The notes beneath the pieces were generated by a model. It had not been told where the DNA came from. It ran no database searches and worked only from the letters and a program-made list of their open reading frames with translations. Shown here one piece after another: positions 9,601-18,781 of a DNA stretch of 64,000 nucleotides; the stretch's first letter is position 1, and every line of letters begins with the position of its first letter. Origin of the DNA: CAVYHJ01 sp963768165 [NCBI: uncultured bacterium] (GTDB lineage: Bacteria; UBP4; UBA4092); assembly GCA_963768165.1 (NCBI GenBank), contig CAVYHJ010000027.1:62001-126000 (forward strand). Reading direction: 5' to 3'. The position numbers and the translations under genes were made by a program.

Positions 9601-10845
9601 ATGCCTCACTACGTATATCAAGCACGCGATAAAAACGGAAAATTGTCGGACGGAAGTTTGGAAGCACCTTCCCAAGACCAGGTGATTACCAGGCTGCAAG
9701 GAATGGGTTTGTTCCCTCTCTCAATTTCGGAAAATGGCCGGGTCGGCGGAGCCTCTTTAGTTACCCAAATTGTTCGCAAACCCCAAACACATTTCAGTTT
9801 TGGAGGTCGGATTAAAACCCGCGATCTCACCACCTTTACACGACAATTATCCGATTTGTTAATGGCTGGATTAACTCTATCCAACGCGCTGGGTGTTCTA
9901 GTGAATCAAACGGAAAATCTTAAACTCAAAGAAATTATTCGATCAGTACGCAATGATGTACAAGGGGGCGGGACTCTGGCGGACGCTCTGGCAAAACACC
10001 CCAAAGCATTTTCCAAACTATTCATCAGCATGATCCGAGCGGGTGAAATTGGTGGACTCCTGGAAACGGTTCTCATGCGGTTGGCGGATTTCCAGGAAAA
10101 AGAAGATGAACAAAGGGGTAAAATTCTGGCGGCGATGGCATATCCGATTGTCATGATTGTAGTGGGAACTGGCGCAATAATTCTGTTGATGACGTATGTC
10201 ATTCCCAAATTTGTCAACATGTTCAATGAAATGGATGTTACCTTGCCGTTACCGACCCTAATTCTCATTTCTATCAGCGATTTTTTGCAGAATTATTGGT
10301 GGATCATCCTGACCGGAATCGCTATTATCGGAACCAGTATTCAACGGGTTTTTAAAACAACGGACGGAAAACGGTTATTACACCGCTGGGAATTAAAATT
10401 ACCCTTGTTGGGTGATCTGATTATGAAACGGGAAATAGCCCGGTTTGCCAGGACCTTTGGTGAGCTGCTTCAAAATGGAGTTAACATTTTACAAGCGCTG
10501 CAGATTTCTTCGGAGATTATGAATAATCAAGTAATGGCGGAAGAAATCGGGAAAATTCGTACTAATATCAGTGAAGGGGAACGTTTTTCCGACCCATTGA
10601 AAAATAGTGTTATTTTTCCGCCGGTGGTCGTCAATATGATTGCTGTGGGCGAAGAATCCGGTCAATTGGAAACTGTATTAATGAAAATAGCCACCTCATT
10701 TGAAAATGATGTTGACCGTTCCATCAAAACAGTGACTTCCCTGTTTGAACCGGCAATTATTCTATTTATGGGTGTGGTCGTCGGATTCATCGCCTTAAGT
10801 ATGTTGTTACCGGTCTTTACTATTAATTTAGGCGTATCCCGATAA
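9601..10845 (+). CDS. gspF: Inner-membrane platform protein (GspF/PilC), copy 1
   Basis: This 414-residue polytopic protein recruits the GspE/PilB ATPase and handles pseudopilin assembly in the inner membrane. The N-terminal cap (PHYVYQARDKNGKLSDGSLEA) is intact, followed by two T2SSF domains (about 75-195 and 275-395) with the paired motifs FTRQLSDLLMAGLTL and FARTFGELLQNGVNI. Three membrane segments are visible, around residues 175-200, 225-245 and 375-400. It begins four bases after the ATPase stop, and its stop shares one base with the next gene's ATG, so the three genes form one operon. Confidence 0.9.
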   Translation: MPHYVYQARDKNGKLSDGSLEAPSQDQVITRLQGMGLFPLSISENGRVGGASLVTQIVRKPQTHFSFGGRIKTRDLTTFTRQLSDLLMAGLTLSNALGVLVNQTENLKLKEIIRSVRNDVQGGGTLADALAKHPKAFSKLFISMIRAGEIGGLLETVLMRLADFQEKEDEQRGKILAAMAYPIVMIVVGTGAIILLMTYVIPKFVNMFNEMDVTLPLPTLILISISDFLQNYWWIILTGIAIIGTSIQRVFKTTDGKRLLHRWELKLPLLGDLIMKREIARFARTFGELLQNGVNILQALQISSEIMNNQVMAEEIGKIRTNISEGERFSDPLKNSVIFPPVVVNMIAVGEESGQLETVLMKIATSFENDVDRSIKTVTSLFEPAIILFMGVVVGFIALSMLLPVFTINLGVSR

Positions 10846-11441
10846 TGCGTTATACGTTTCAGGTTACAAATTTCAAGTTCCTGGTGTTTAGCTGCAAATC
10901 TTCTGGATTTACTCTTTTAGAAATTACCATTGTAGTGGTTATTATTGCCATTCTAGCTGCCGCTGCTGCGCCCACCATGCGAAGCTTTTACAACCAAACC
11001 GTTCAACAAGATGCCACGCGAACGGTTGCCACGGTTCTACGAACCGCACAAAATTTAGCCGTAATTCACCGGGTACAAATCCAAGTGTTATTTGATTTGG
11101 AAAAAAATCAATATCGTATTATTCCCGATCCGTCTATGATAGAAGACCTGAGAGTGGTTCCGAAGTTTGCCCGTACACATGACCTGCCTCAGGGTGTCAG
11201 GTTTCTTAAAGCTGAATTTAATACCTTTGAAAAAGATCCTAATAGCAAAATTAAAACTTTGAATTTCTACGCCAACGGGGCCAGTGATGGTGGAAAAATC
11301 CAGGTTTATGGAACCAAACTGAAAGAAATCACTAAACTCGAAATCAAGAAAACAACAGGAAACGTTATCGTAAATACCGAACCAATCAAAAGTTTCGCAC
11401 TCCACACTACATTACAATCTACCACAACAGTAAATGATTAA
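10845..11441 (+). CDS. Type IV pilin-like protein, GspH/FimT type
   Basis: A prepilin with the cleavage motif SSGFTLLE (cut after Gly, Glu at +5) followed by a hydrophobic helix (ITIVVVIIAILAAAAAP) and a variable C-terminal beta domain; 198 residues. After this motif, the region ATRTVATVLRTAQNLAVIHRV resembles GspH/FimT minor pseudopilins. The 23-residue leader is longer than usual. The start overlaps the gspF stop (TAATG), and the following reductase gene starts inside its end, so it ends the first cassette. Confidence 0.8.
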   Translation: MRYTFQVTNFKFLVFSCKSSGFTLLEITIVVVIIAILAAAAAPTMRSFYNQTVQQDATRTVATVLRTAQNLAVIHRVQIQVLFDLEKNQYRIIPDPSMIEDLRVVPKFARTHDLPQGVRFLKAEFNTFEKDPNSKIKTLNFYANGASDGGKIQVYGTKLKEITKLEIKKTTGNVIVNTEPIKSFALHTTLQSTTTVND

Positions 11442-12435
11442 TCGAAATAGTGCAATCATAAATAATTTCCTTGTGTTTGGGGCCGGTGCCATTGGTTCGG
11501 TTGTCGGCGGATTTCTCGCTCAGTCCAGTCAAAAAGTGACTCTTTTTGGCCGCAAACCACACATGGATGCCATCAAAAAAGAGGGCTTGCATATCAGCGG
11601 AATCTGGGGTGACCATCGGATTCAGAATCTTTCCTGTTACTCCGATTTAAAAGGACTGACCAATCGTCAATTCGATATTATTTTCTTTTCAGTCCGTGCC
11701 TATGATACGACAAGTGCGTTACGCCAAATCGCTCCTCTAGTTGGGGATAATACGCTGGTGATTTCTCTGCAAAATGGTTTGGGGAATATCGAAAAGATTG
11801 CCGACACCGTTGGTCCTGATAAAACCGTTGGTGGTCGGGTTATTTTTGGAGCCAAAAAAGTTGAACCGGGACATGTCGCGGTTACGGTCTATGCCGAAGA
11901 AGTTATGTTGGGTCCCATACAAAATGCGGATAATGAATCAAGAAATATGATTTATAACAGGATGAAAACGTTAGCGGAGGAGATGACAAAATCCGGAATA
12001 CCAACCAAGGCTACGATGGATATCGAAAAATTTCTTTGGGCAAAAGTGCTTTACAATTCGGCATTGAATCCCTTATCCGCGCTCTTATCGGCAACCTATG
12101 GTGAACTGGCGGATAATCCCTTCACGCATCAAATCATGGAAGAGGTTATCCGTGAGATCTTTAAAGTGGCAGATGCCCAAAAAGTAAAATTATTTTGGGA
12201 TCAACCCGAAGGATACTTTAAAAAATTCTTTAATCAAGAAGTCCCATCCACCGCAGCGCACCGTTCCTCCATGTTACAAGCCATTGAATCCGGCAGACCT
12301 GTGGAAATTGACGCACTCAACGGCGCCATTGTCCAATTTGCCAAACAGGAAAATATTTCCGTTCCCTATAATGACCTTCTCACTCGTCTCGTCAAAGCCA
12401 AAGAATATAAAATCAGCCAACAGAAAAAAGAATGA
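11434..12435 (+). CDS. 2-dehydropantoate 2-reductase family (PanE/ApbA-like)
   Basis: This 333-residue NADPH-dependent oxidoreductase resembles ketopantoate reductase, which reduces 2-dehydropantoate to pantoate for coenzyme A. The nucleotide-binding motif is VFGAGAIGSVVGGFLA; QNGLGN, a conserved lysine in FLWAKVLYN and the C-terminal helical domain motifs HRSSMLQAIESGRPVEIDALNGAI are present. The last is highly typical of PanE. The ATG lies inside the last codons of the pilin gene. There is no panB or panC nearby, so a related hydroxyacid role cannot be excluded. Confidence 0.82.
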   Translation: MINRNSAIINNFLVFGAGAIGSVVGGFLAQSSQKVTLFGRKPHMDAIKKEGLHISGIWGDHRIQNLSCYSDLKGLTNRQFDIIFFSVRAYDTTSALRQIAPLVGDNTLVISLQNGLGNIEKIADTVGPDKTVGGRVIFGAKKVEPGHVAVTVYAEEVMLGPIQNADNESRNMIYNRMKTLAEEMTKSGIPTKATMDIEKFLWAKVLYNSALNPLSALLSATYGELADNPFTHQIMEEVIREIFKVADAQKVKLFWDQPEGYFKKFFNQEVPSTAAHRSSMLQAIESGRPVEIDALNGAIVQFAKQENISVPYNDLLTRLVKAKEYKISQQKKE

Positions 12436-12453
12436 AATTATTTTATTAGGATC

Positions 12454-14490
12454 ATGTCCTCTCCCCAAAACATAGATCTTCATTCCATTCGCCGCATGGT
12501 TCATCTCGATTTCCATCTCAATGACTGGGTGCAAAATGTCTGTGCCGGATTCGATCCAAAAAAGACCGCCAAAGATTTGAAAGACGCTGGCACCCAACTC
12601 GTTTCTGTTTTCGCTAAAGATGTTTACGGTCACTGTTTTTATCCTTCTCAATACAGTACCATGCACCCGAATCTAAAACTCGATTATGTCGGTCTCATGA
12701 CACAGGCTCTCAAAAAAGAAAATGTTCCTGTCATTACGTATTACAGTGCGGTCTACGATGCCGCCGGCGCTAAAGAATTTCCGGATTGCCTGTCTATGAA
12801 AGCACCTAATGAACCGCGCTCTGGCGGGTGGATGAATAAACCGGGAACTGAACTTTGTTTCAACTCGCCCTATACCGAAAAAAGGGTGCTCCCACAATTG
12901 GAAGAATTGGTGATCAATTATCCGATTGACGGTTTCTGGCTCGATATGGTCTCCTGGCAGGCGTATGAACCCTGTTATTGTCCTCACTGCTCAAAAGGAT
13001 TTAAACAAATTTCAGGGAAAATGATTCCTCGAAAGCAGAATTCCAATCTCTGGATGACGTATTGGAACTGGAAACGTGAACGCCTTGCGGACTATCACAG
13101 AGTTATTCGGGAACGACTGGACAACATTCGCCCCGGTTTAATTCTTGCATCTAATACTCTCTCTACCTATGCTAATCCGGAAAACTTCGTAGCTAATGTG
13201 GATATGATTTCCACTGACCCCAATGCCGATCCCCGGCATTTGATTTTTGCCAACCGCTATGACGAAAATCAAGGCGTTCCCCGCAATTTCATGGTCGAAC
13301 GGTTTGGCCAATGCTGGGGTCACTGGTCTATCCGCGAACCGCATGAGTTGAAATTGGAATCAGCAAGTATCCTTGCGCATAACGGCGCGGTTTATTTCGC
13401 AGATCAACCCCTCCCTTCCGGGAATCTTCAATCCGGCGTGATTCCTTTAATGAAAGAAGTTTTCGATTTTGTCAAAGAACGGGAAGAGTTCTGTATAGGA
13501 ACTCGACCGGTGGCGGATATTGCCGTGCTCCATGAGACCAATTCCTTTTTTCAAAAATATCAAGACTTGGGACTGCATGGCGCGCGCATGGATGTGGAAG
13601 GTGCGGCTCTGGCATTCACCCTCCGCGGCGAGCAGGTCACCGCCCTCAATGAAATCCAGTGGCGAAACCGGTTGAACGAATTTGAAATCCTCGTTCTGGC
13701 AGACCAGAATATTTTGTTGCCTGCCACGGAATCCGCCATCCGGGATTATGTAAAAAATGGCGGTTCCTTAATCGCCACCGGCGAAACCAGCCGCTATGAT
13801 AAAGACGGCAAACTCAAACCTGATTTAGGTTTGCGTGACGTCCTCGGTGTCTCTTTCCACGAATCCTGCCCGTTTCGTAATGTGTTCTGGCAGGAGTCTC
13901 CCATTCAATATCAAATTACTTCCCCCAGTTATCATGTAATTACTACAACAGCTGAAATCGCCGCCCGATTAATTCATCCCATCGAGGAAAGCAAAGGAAA
14001 TTTTTATACCGTCTGTGGGTTCGCGCCGCCGGGGAAAGAAACCGATTTCCCTGCCGTGACATTGAACCGCTTTGGAAAAGGAATCGCAGTTTACGCCGCT
14101 TTCTCGTTTTTCCGGACTTATGCGGCAACTTCCGATGCGTCATTGGCTCATCTGGCAAAATTCCTTCTCCAACTGGTGCGGCGAGATAAACAACCTCTCC
14201 TCAAAGTGGATACGGAATCGGCGGTCGAAACTTCTATTACCAAACGCGGAACCGAAATTTTTATTCACATTCTCAATATGAATATTGACCGGCGTGATTC
14301 TTCCATGCATGGGCTTGCACGGCAGGCACCTGCCAGACATATTCAATTAGATTTTCATTGTCCCACTAAACCTCAATCGGTGATTCTAGAACCCGGGAGG
14401 AAGTTTCTCCATTACCTCTGGGAAAATACTCACCTAAAAATGACTGTAGACCGAATAGATCTTTATGGAATCGTGAAAATACAAATGTAA
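12454..14490 (+). CDS. Hypothetical glycosyl hydrolase (GHL6-like) with beta-galactosidase trimerisation-like domain
   Basis: This large protein (678 residues) has an N-terminal TIM-barrel-like region (about 1-330) with DFHLNDW, DFVYGH-type aromatic motifs, YPIDGFWLDMVSW, a CPHC pair and STDPNADPRH, as in GHL6/alpha-L-fucosidase-like putative glycosidases. The region about 350-560 resembles the glutamine-amidotransferase-like trimerisation domain of GH42 beta-galactosidases (DIAVLHETNSFFQKYQ, FEILVLADQNILL, GGSLIATGETS). A beta-rich C-terminus follows. No signal peptide is seen, so it is probably cytoplasmic. Substrate unknown. TTAGGA stands before the ATG. A GGCAGG/CCTGCC palindrome lies in frame at 14321-14334. 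Confidence 0.75.
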   Translation: MSSPQNIDLHSIRRMVHLDFHLNDWVQNVCAGFDPKKTAKDLKDAGTQLVSVFAKDVYGHCFYPSQYSTMHPNLKLDYVGLMTQALKKENVPVITYYSAVYDAAGAKEFPDCLSMKAPNEPRSGGWMNKPGTELCFNSPYTEKRVLPQLEELVINYPIDGFWLDMVSWQAYEPCYCPHCSKGFKQISGKMIPRKQNSNLWMTYWNWKRERLADYHRVIRERLDNIRPGLILASNTLSTYANPENFVANVDMISTDPNADPRHLIFANRYDENQGVPRNFMVERFGQCWGHWSIREPHELKLESASILAHNGAVYFADQPLPSGNLQSGVIPLMKEVFDFVKEREEFCIGTRPVADIAVLHETNSFFQKYQDLGLHGARMDVEGAALAFTLRGEQVTALNEIQWRNRLNEFEILVLADQNILLPATESAIRDYVKNGGSLIATGETSRYDKDGKLKPDLGLRDVLGVSFHESCPFRNVFWQESPIQYQITSPSYHVITTTAEIAARLIHPIEESKGNFYTVCGFAPPGKETDFPAVTLNRFGKGIAVYAAFSFFRTYAATSDASLAHLAKFLLQLVRRDKQPLLKVDTESAVETSITKRGTEIFIHILNMNIDRRDSSMHGLARQAPARHIQLDFHCPTKPQSVILEPGRKFLHYLWENTHLKMTVDRIDLYGIVKIQM

Positions 14491-14968
14491 CTACAGGAAG
14501 ATTCTGTCCGTTAAGAGCTCCAATACCTTTCAAAACCTTTAACAAATATAGATTGATATCTGAGTTGCTTTATCCAAATTTCAATCTAAAATCAGACATT
14601 ATTCCTTCGTTCTTAAAACTTCGTAAATCCTTTAAAATTTGCACAGATTCTACGAGATGTACTCAAAGAATATCCAATTTGACCTTCGGAACTTGTAGTA
14701 AACAAATGCATGCTGGACATAGCGAACGAATAACGATCGAAGAGTGAACATAATCCAAAGTCTAATTTTGAAAACAATTCATTCCTTAAATAGAAATTGA
14801 GTTACATACGTCAGGAAGAATCCTATATACGTTATTTGTCATAGTAGGCACCGAGACGTATTAGAAAGAAAGGGTCCATGGAATGATCTCTCACTCACAG
14901 TCACTCACTTGACAGAAGAAAGTTTTTCATGTAAATTCGGTGTGTAAGTAGCACCTCCAGGGAAAATT
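14491..14968. other. Intergenic region, 478 bp, one promoter, no gene seen
   Basis: AT-rich and without coding character; the one 64-codon ORF at 14553 has no Shine-Dalgarno and an unremarkable sequence. A good sigma-70 promoter closes the region (14909-14937), marking the start of the second pilus operon. Confidence 0.55.
14909..14937 (+). promoter_or_regulatory. Sigma-70 promoter of the second pilus cassette
   Basis: TTGACA at 14909-14914, a 17-base spacer, and TAAATT at 14932-14937; the first ATG follows at 14969. Confidence 0.6.
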
Positions 14969-15367
14969 ATGGGTCTGATTAGAGACAAGAAAAGACAGAG
15001 CCGGTCACAAGGGCTAATCCTGATTGAGGCTGTGGTAGGTCTGGCATTTATCGGATTTTCGGTAATGGGCTTGACCCTTATATTTAGCTCGGGACATAAC
15101 GCGTATCTCCGGTCGCGGAATTATACTCAGGCCTTATATCTCGCGGAATCTAAAATCGAAGAAATCTCTGTTTATCCTGCCAAAACCATTTCTTTGGATA
15201 CCTCCAATTTAGAAAAAGTCAATGGCGTTGCTTATACCTGGACTCGGAAAATTCAACCTGTAGAAACCGGAAGTTCCTTACAGCAAATCGAAGTGACAAT
15301 CCAATGGAAAGAACCGGATGGGAAACATGAAACCAAACTGGTGACGCAAGGAACGGTCAATCCATGA
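14969..15367 (+). CDS. Minor pseudopilin, GspI/PilV-like
   Basis: A 132-residue class III signal protein: a basic leader (KKRQSRSQ-G), then LILIEAVVGLAFIGFSVMGLTLIFSSG, with Glu at +5 of the mature helix. The short beta domain with YTQALYLAESKIEEI and a C-terminal VTIQWKEPDGK resembles GspI/PilV minor pilins that prime pilus assembly. It is first in a chain of overlapping genes (ATGA overlap with the next). Confidence 0.8.
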   Translation: MGLIRDKKRQSRSQGLILIEAVVGLAFIGFSVMGLTLIFSSGHNAYLRSRNYTQALYLAESKIEEISVYPAKTISLDTSNLEKVNGVAYTWTRKIQPVETGSSLQQIEVTIQWKEPDGKHETKLVTQGTVNP

Positions 15368-16074
15368 AACCATTTACATCCCCCAAAGGATTGTCGCTTA
15401 TGGAACTGGTGGTAGGAATGGTGATTGCGGTGGGTTTGATTGCCCTGGTTGTCCAGGCCTATACGGTGACCATGCGAATGAGCAAGTCTGGGATTCAACG
15501 GGTAGAACAATTGGAAGAAGCCCAATTGGTTCTGGAACAGATTGCCCGGGATTTACATTCCGCGGTGCCGGTAGCCAATGCGGAAGGGAATATCAATTTC
15601 CAATTAACCGGAAATGATACCACTGGAAAACAAAAGAAATTTATACGATTTGTGCGGATCTCCTTGAGTTCGGAAACCACAGGCTCAAAATTGGAAGAAA
15701 TCATGTATCCGCTTGGGAAAATGAACCGGATTAACCGGGCTGTTGTTATTGATAGAGACCCATCGGCCTCAATTAAAATTGATCCTGTGAAAACAAAAAA
15801 AGGTAAAAATAGTCCGCGTCCAGCGCAACCTGCCAATATCTCCGTGGACAGCCATCCCATAGGGATTGGCTTGGAAAATACCTCCTATACTTTAAGTGCA
15901 AAATGCTGGGATATGGACAATTCCACTTCGGGTAATTCATGGGTGTCCGATTGGACAGAACAAAAAACACTCCCTCGATTGGTTCAAATTACTTTAACAT
16001 TGGAATTGGAAAATGAAAAAATTCCGGATAACCGGATTGAACTTACGCGAACGATTCAGCTGGGTGGACTATGA
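15364..16074 (+). CDS. Minor pseudopilin, GspJ/PilW-like
   Basis: A prepilin of 236 residues with the leader MKPFTSPKG and the mature helix LSLMELVVGMVIAVGLIALVVQAY. QLVLEQIARDLHSAV after the helix and the long beta-rich C-terminus fit GspJ/PilW minor pilins. It overlaps both neighbours by four bases (ATGA), a sign of coupled translation. Confidence 0.8.
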   Translation: MKPFTSPKGLSLMELVVGMVIAVGLIALVVQAYTVTMRMSKSGIQRVEQLEEAQLVLEQIARDLHSAVPVANAEGNINFQLTGNDTTGKQKKFIRFVRISLSSETTGSKLEEIMYPLGKMNRINRAVVIDRDPSASIKIDPVKTKKGKNSPRPAQPANISVDSHPIGIGLENTSYTLSAKCWDMDNSTSGNSWVSDWTEQKTLPRLVQITLTLELENEKIPDNRIELTRTIQLGGL

Positions 16075-16550
16075 TACACCATCAACAATCCGGTTACATA
16101 TTGGTTGTTGTTATCTCCATTATATCGGTTCTGCTGGTCATCGGGATGGCGTTCGCGGGATTTACCTTATATGGATTACAGCGAACCGCTTCCGTGCGTG
16201 ATTCCATGCAGGCGTATTATGCCGCCAAAGCGGGAATCGCCAATGTTCTCCAAACGGCTTCAACCAAAGGGTCGCAGGGAGAAATGGAAATCCAGTTAAA
16301 CTATTTCAGTCAACCAACGACTTCTCCGGGTCAAATTAAAACCTTGGTTTCCTGGAAGCCCGCATCAACGAATCTCTCGATTGTTTCAAGTGGGAATGCC
16401 ATTGAAATTACTTCGCACGGGATTGTGGAAACAAAATCAAGGATTCTTGGCGAACGAACGGTGCAAGTCATCGCAGACCCGGTGACCCAAAAAATTTATA
16501 CTCTGACCGAGTTGCCAATGCAAATCACTACTCATAAGGATAACAAATAA
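16071..16550 (+). CDS. Minor pilin-like membrane protein, PilX/GspK type
   Basis: This 159-residue protein begins MIHHQQSGYILVVVISII, a type IV pilin-like hydrophobic helix without the usual Glu at +5, followed by DSMQAYYAAKAGIANVLQ. The AYYAAKAG motif is typical of PilX/GspK minor pilins. GspK proteins also lack Glu5 and cap the pseudopilus tip; this one is shorter than GspK (about 300), so PilX fits better. It sits between GspJ-like and ATPase genes with overlaps on both sides. Confidence 0.75.
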   Translation: MIHHQQSGYILVVVISIISVLLVIGMAFAGFTLYGLQRTASVRDSMQAYYAAKAGIANVLQTASTKGSQGEMEIQLNYFSQPTTSPGQIKTLVSWKPASTNLSIVSSGNAIEITSHGIVETKSRILGERTVQVIADPVTQKIYTLTELPMQITTHKDNK

Positions 16551-18754
16551 TGGTGAAAAAGAAGCAGACCCGGTTGGGAAAATTATTATTGGATGCCGGT
16601 CTTTTGACCGAAGACCAACGGCGGCGGGTGGAACAGGAATATCAAAAATCGGAGACTGCATTTACCGATATTTTGTTTCAACAAGTCAGCCTGAAGACCT
16701 TTAAAGAATTATTATTTTATGAGATTCCGTTACCGGGGGGAAAGAAGGAATCGAACGAAATCCGCGATGAATTGATTAAAGAAGGGATATTTACAGAAGA
16801 GGAATTAGAACAACTTTTGGTTGAGTATAAACCCAAAGAAGTAGATTTGGGAGAGAGTTTAATCCAGGCGGGGTTTATAACACCCGACCAATTTGCTGAA
16901 GCCCGGGCGCAGATGGAAATAACCCAACTTCCACTGGCGCGAGTCTTGATTAATTTGAAATATATTACACCTAAAACCATTAGTGATATTGTGAAATATC
17001 AACAGCAGTTGGGACAGGAACAGTTGATTGGGAGATTGCTGGTGCGACAGGGGTTATTGTCGGAACAAAAATTTAAAGAAGCCTTAAAAAAGCGCATTTT
17101 AAAAAAGCAACCGTTGGGGCTGATTCTGGTGGAAGAAAAATATTTAACCGCCCAACAGGTGCAAGAGGCATTCGATAAATTTTTAGAAATTCCTTATGTC
17201 GACTTAACCAAATATGAAATTGATCCGGACGCTGTAAAACTTCTACCGGAAACCCTCGTCCGCGAAAAGAATATTTTACCTATCAAGAAAGAATCAAGAG
17301 AATTGCATCTGGCGACGTTAGACCCGCTCGATCAGTCGGTATTGGACGATGTGGCTTTGTTGACCGGATGTAAAATATTACCGGTGTTGGTGGATGAATC
17401 TGCTTTAATCGCAATGATAGAACGTTGTTTTCCCAAGGAGGAGATACGCTTTGTGGCACCCCAGATTCCTGAATCGAAACCTGAAAATATAGAAATTACT
17501 AAACAAACCGGGAAAGAAAAAGCCGAAGAGACCCTTGTGACTCCGCAAACCCTACACCGGGACCGGGCGCAAATCCAAGGATTGGAAGGATTGGTGGGCA
17601 GCACCACCACCGTCAATTTGGTCAATTCCATTATCTCTACAGCACTGCGCTCCCGCGCCACGGATATTCATATTGAACCGCAAATTCCCAAAATGCGTAT
17701 ACGGTATCGAATTGATGGGATGTTATACGATGTGATGACTCTGAACACAGATCAGGAATTACCGGTGATTTCCCGTGTGAAAGTATTGGCGAATATGGAT
17801 ATTACCGAACGACGCCGTCCGCAAGACGGTCATCTTGGTTTTAGCTTTGAAGGGAAAACCTATGATATCCGCGTGGCCACGTTACCCACGAATATCGGAG
17901 AGAAATTGGTTATGCGGTTGTTGGATGAGGCCACGGTGCTTAAAGGATTGTCCCAACTGGGATTTGAACCGGATGAACTGCAAACCGTCAAAGAAATGTG
18001 TAAACGACCTTACGGAATGGTGCTGGTCACGGGACCCATCGGTAGTGGAAAAACGACTACACTCTATTCCGCGATGAATGAAATTAACGTAATGACATCC
18101 AATATTGTCACCATTGAAGACCCCATCGAATACCAAATGCCGGGGATTAATCAAGTTAATGTGGACCCGAAAATTGATTTAACTTTTGCGACAGGCCTTC
18201 GTGCAATTATGAGACAAGACGTAAATGTAATGATGGTGGGTGAAATCCGCGACGCGGAAACGGCTTCCATTGCCGTTCGGGCGGCGATGACGGGACATTT
18301 ATTATTTTCTACTCTCCATACCAATGATTCTGTCGGAGCCATTACCACTTTGCAACATTTTGGTATTCAACCTTTTTTGGCCGCCAGTGGACTCATCGGT
18401 GTCATTGCGCAACGGCTTATCCGGACGATATGTCCTCATTGCAAACAACCCTATTCACCGGATTTGGCGGAAAGGTCGGAACTGGGACTGTCGGGAAAAG
18501 ATAAGGCGACAATTTACAAAGGGGCAGGCTGTGAGGCTTGTTTCCGAACGGGATTTTTGGGCCGGTCAGGGATTTTCGAAGTTCTTCGTTTGGATGAACG
18601 CTTACGCGGACTCATTGTGGAAAATACCCCTGAGGCAACCCTTCGTGAAACTGCTATCCAACAGGGTATGCGAACATTGAAAATGAGCGCTGTTCAAAAA
18701 GTATTAAACGGTATTACTACGGTTGATGAATTAATCCGTGTCATGTATATCTAA
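16550..18754 (+). CDS. gspE: Pilus/secretion assembly ATPase (GspE/PilB), copy 2, with extended N-terminus
   Basis: This 734-residue ATPase has the complete core: Walker A GPIGSGKTTTLYS, NIVTIEDPIEYQMPG, Walker B VMMVGEIRD, His box FSTLHTND, and zinc knuckle CPHC/CEAC. The N-terminal 370 residues are longer than in copy 1. They hold at least four repeated helical modules of the type LGxxLLxxGLLTxxQ (around residues 9, 100, 162 and 193) before the MshEN-like globular part (EIPYVDLTKYEIDP). Such modules bind c-di-GMP in some MshE-type ATPases; whether these do is not shown. The ATG overlaps the preceding stop by one base. Confidence 0.88.
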   Translation: MVKKKQTRLGKLLLDAGLLTEDQRRRVEQEYQKSETAFTDILFQQVSLKTFKELLFYEIPLPGGKKESNEIRDELIKEGIFTEEELEQLLVEYKPKEVDLGESLIQAGFITPDQFAEARAQMEITQLPLARVLINLKYITPKTISDIVKYQQQLGQEQLIGRLLVRQGLLSEQKFKEALKKRILKKQPLGLILVEEKYLTAQQVQEAFDKFLEIPYVDLTKYEIDPDAVKLLPETLVREKNILPIKKESRELHLATLDPLDQSVLDDVALLTGCKILPVLVDESALIAMIERCFPKEEIRFVAPQIPESKPENIEITKQTGKEKAEETLVTPQTLHRDRAQIQGLEGLVGSTTTVNLVNSIISTALRSRATDIHIEPQIPKMRIRYRIDGMLYDVMTLNTDQELPVISRVKVLANMDITERRRPQDGHLGFSFEGKTYDIRVATLPTNIGEKLVMRLLDEATVLKGLSQLGFEPDELQTVKEMCKRPYGMVLVTGPIGSGKTTTLYSAMNEINVMTSNIVTIEDPIEYQMPGINQVNVDPKIDLTFATGLRAIMRQDVNVMMVGEIRDAETASIAVRAAMTGHLLFSTLHTNDSVGAITTLQHFGIQPFLAASGLIGVIAQRLIRTICPHCKQPYSPDLAERSELGLSGKDKATIYKGAGCEACFRTGFLGRSGIFEVLRLDERLRGLIVENTPEATLRETAIQQGMRTLKMSAVQKVLNGITTVDELIRVMYI

Positions 18755-18781
18755 CATTTTATAGTATAGGAGATTTGAATT

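Noticed and set aside
14553-14747. 64-codon ORF in the gap before the second pilus cassette
   Set aside because: No ribosome-binding site, no recognisable composition or family.
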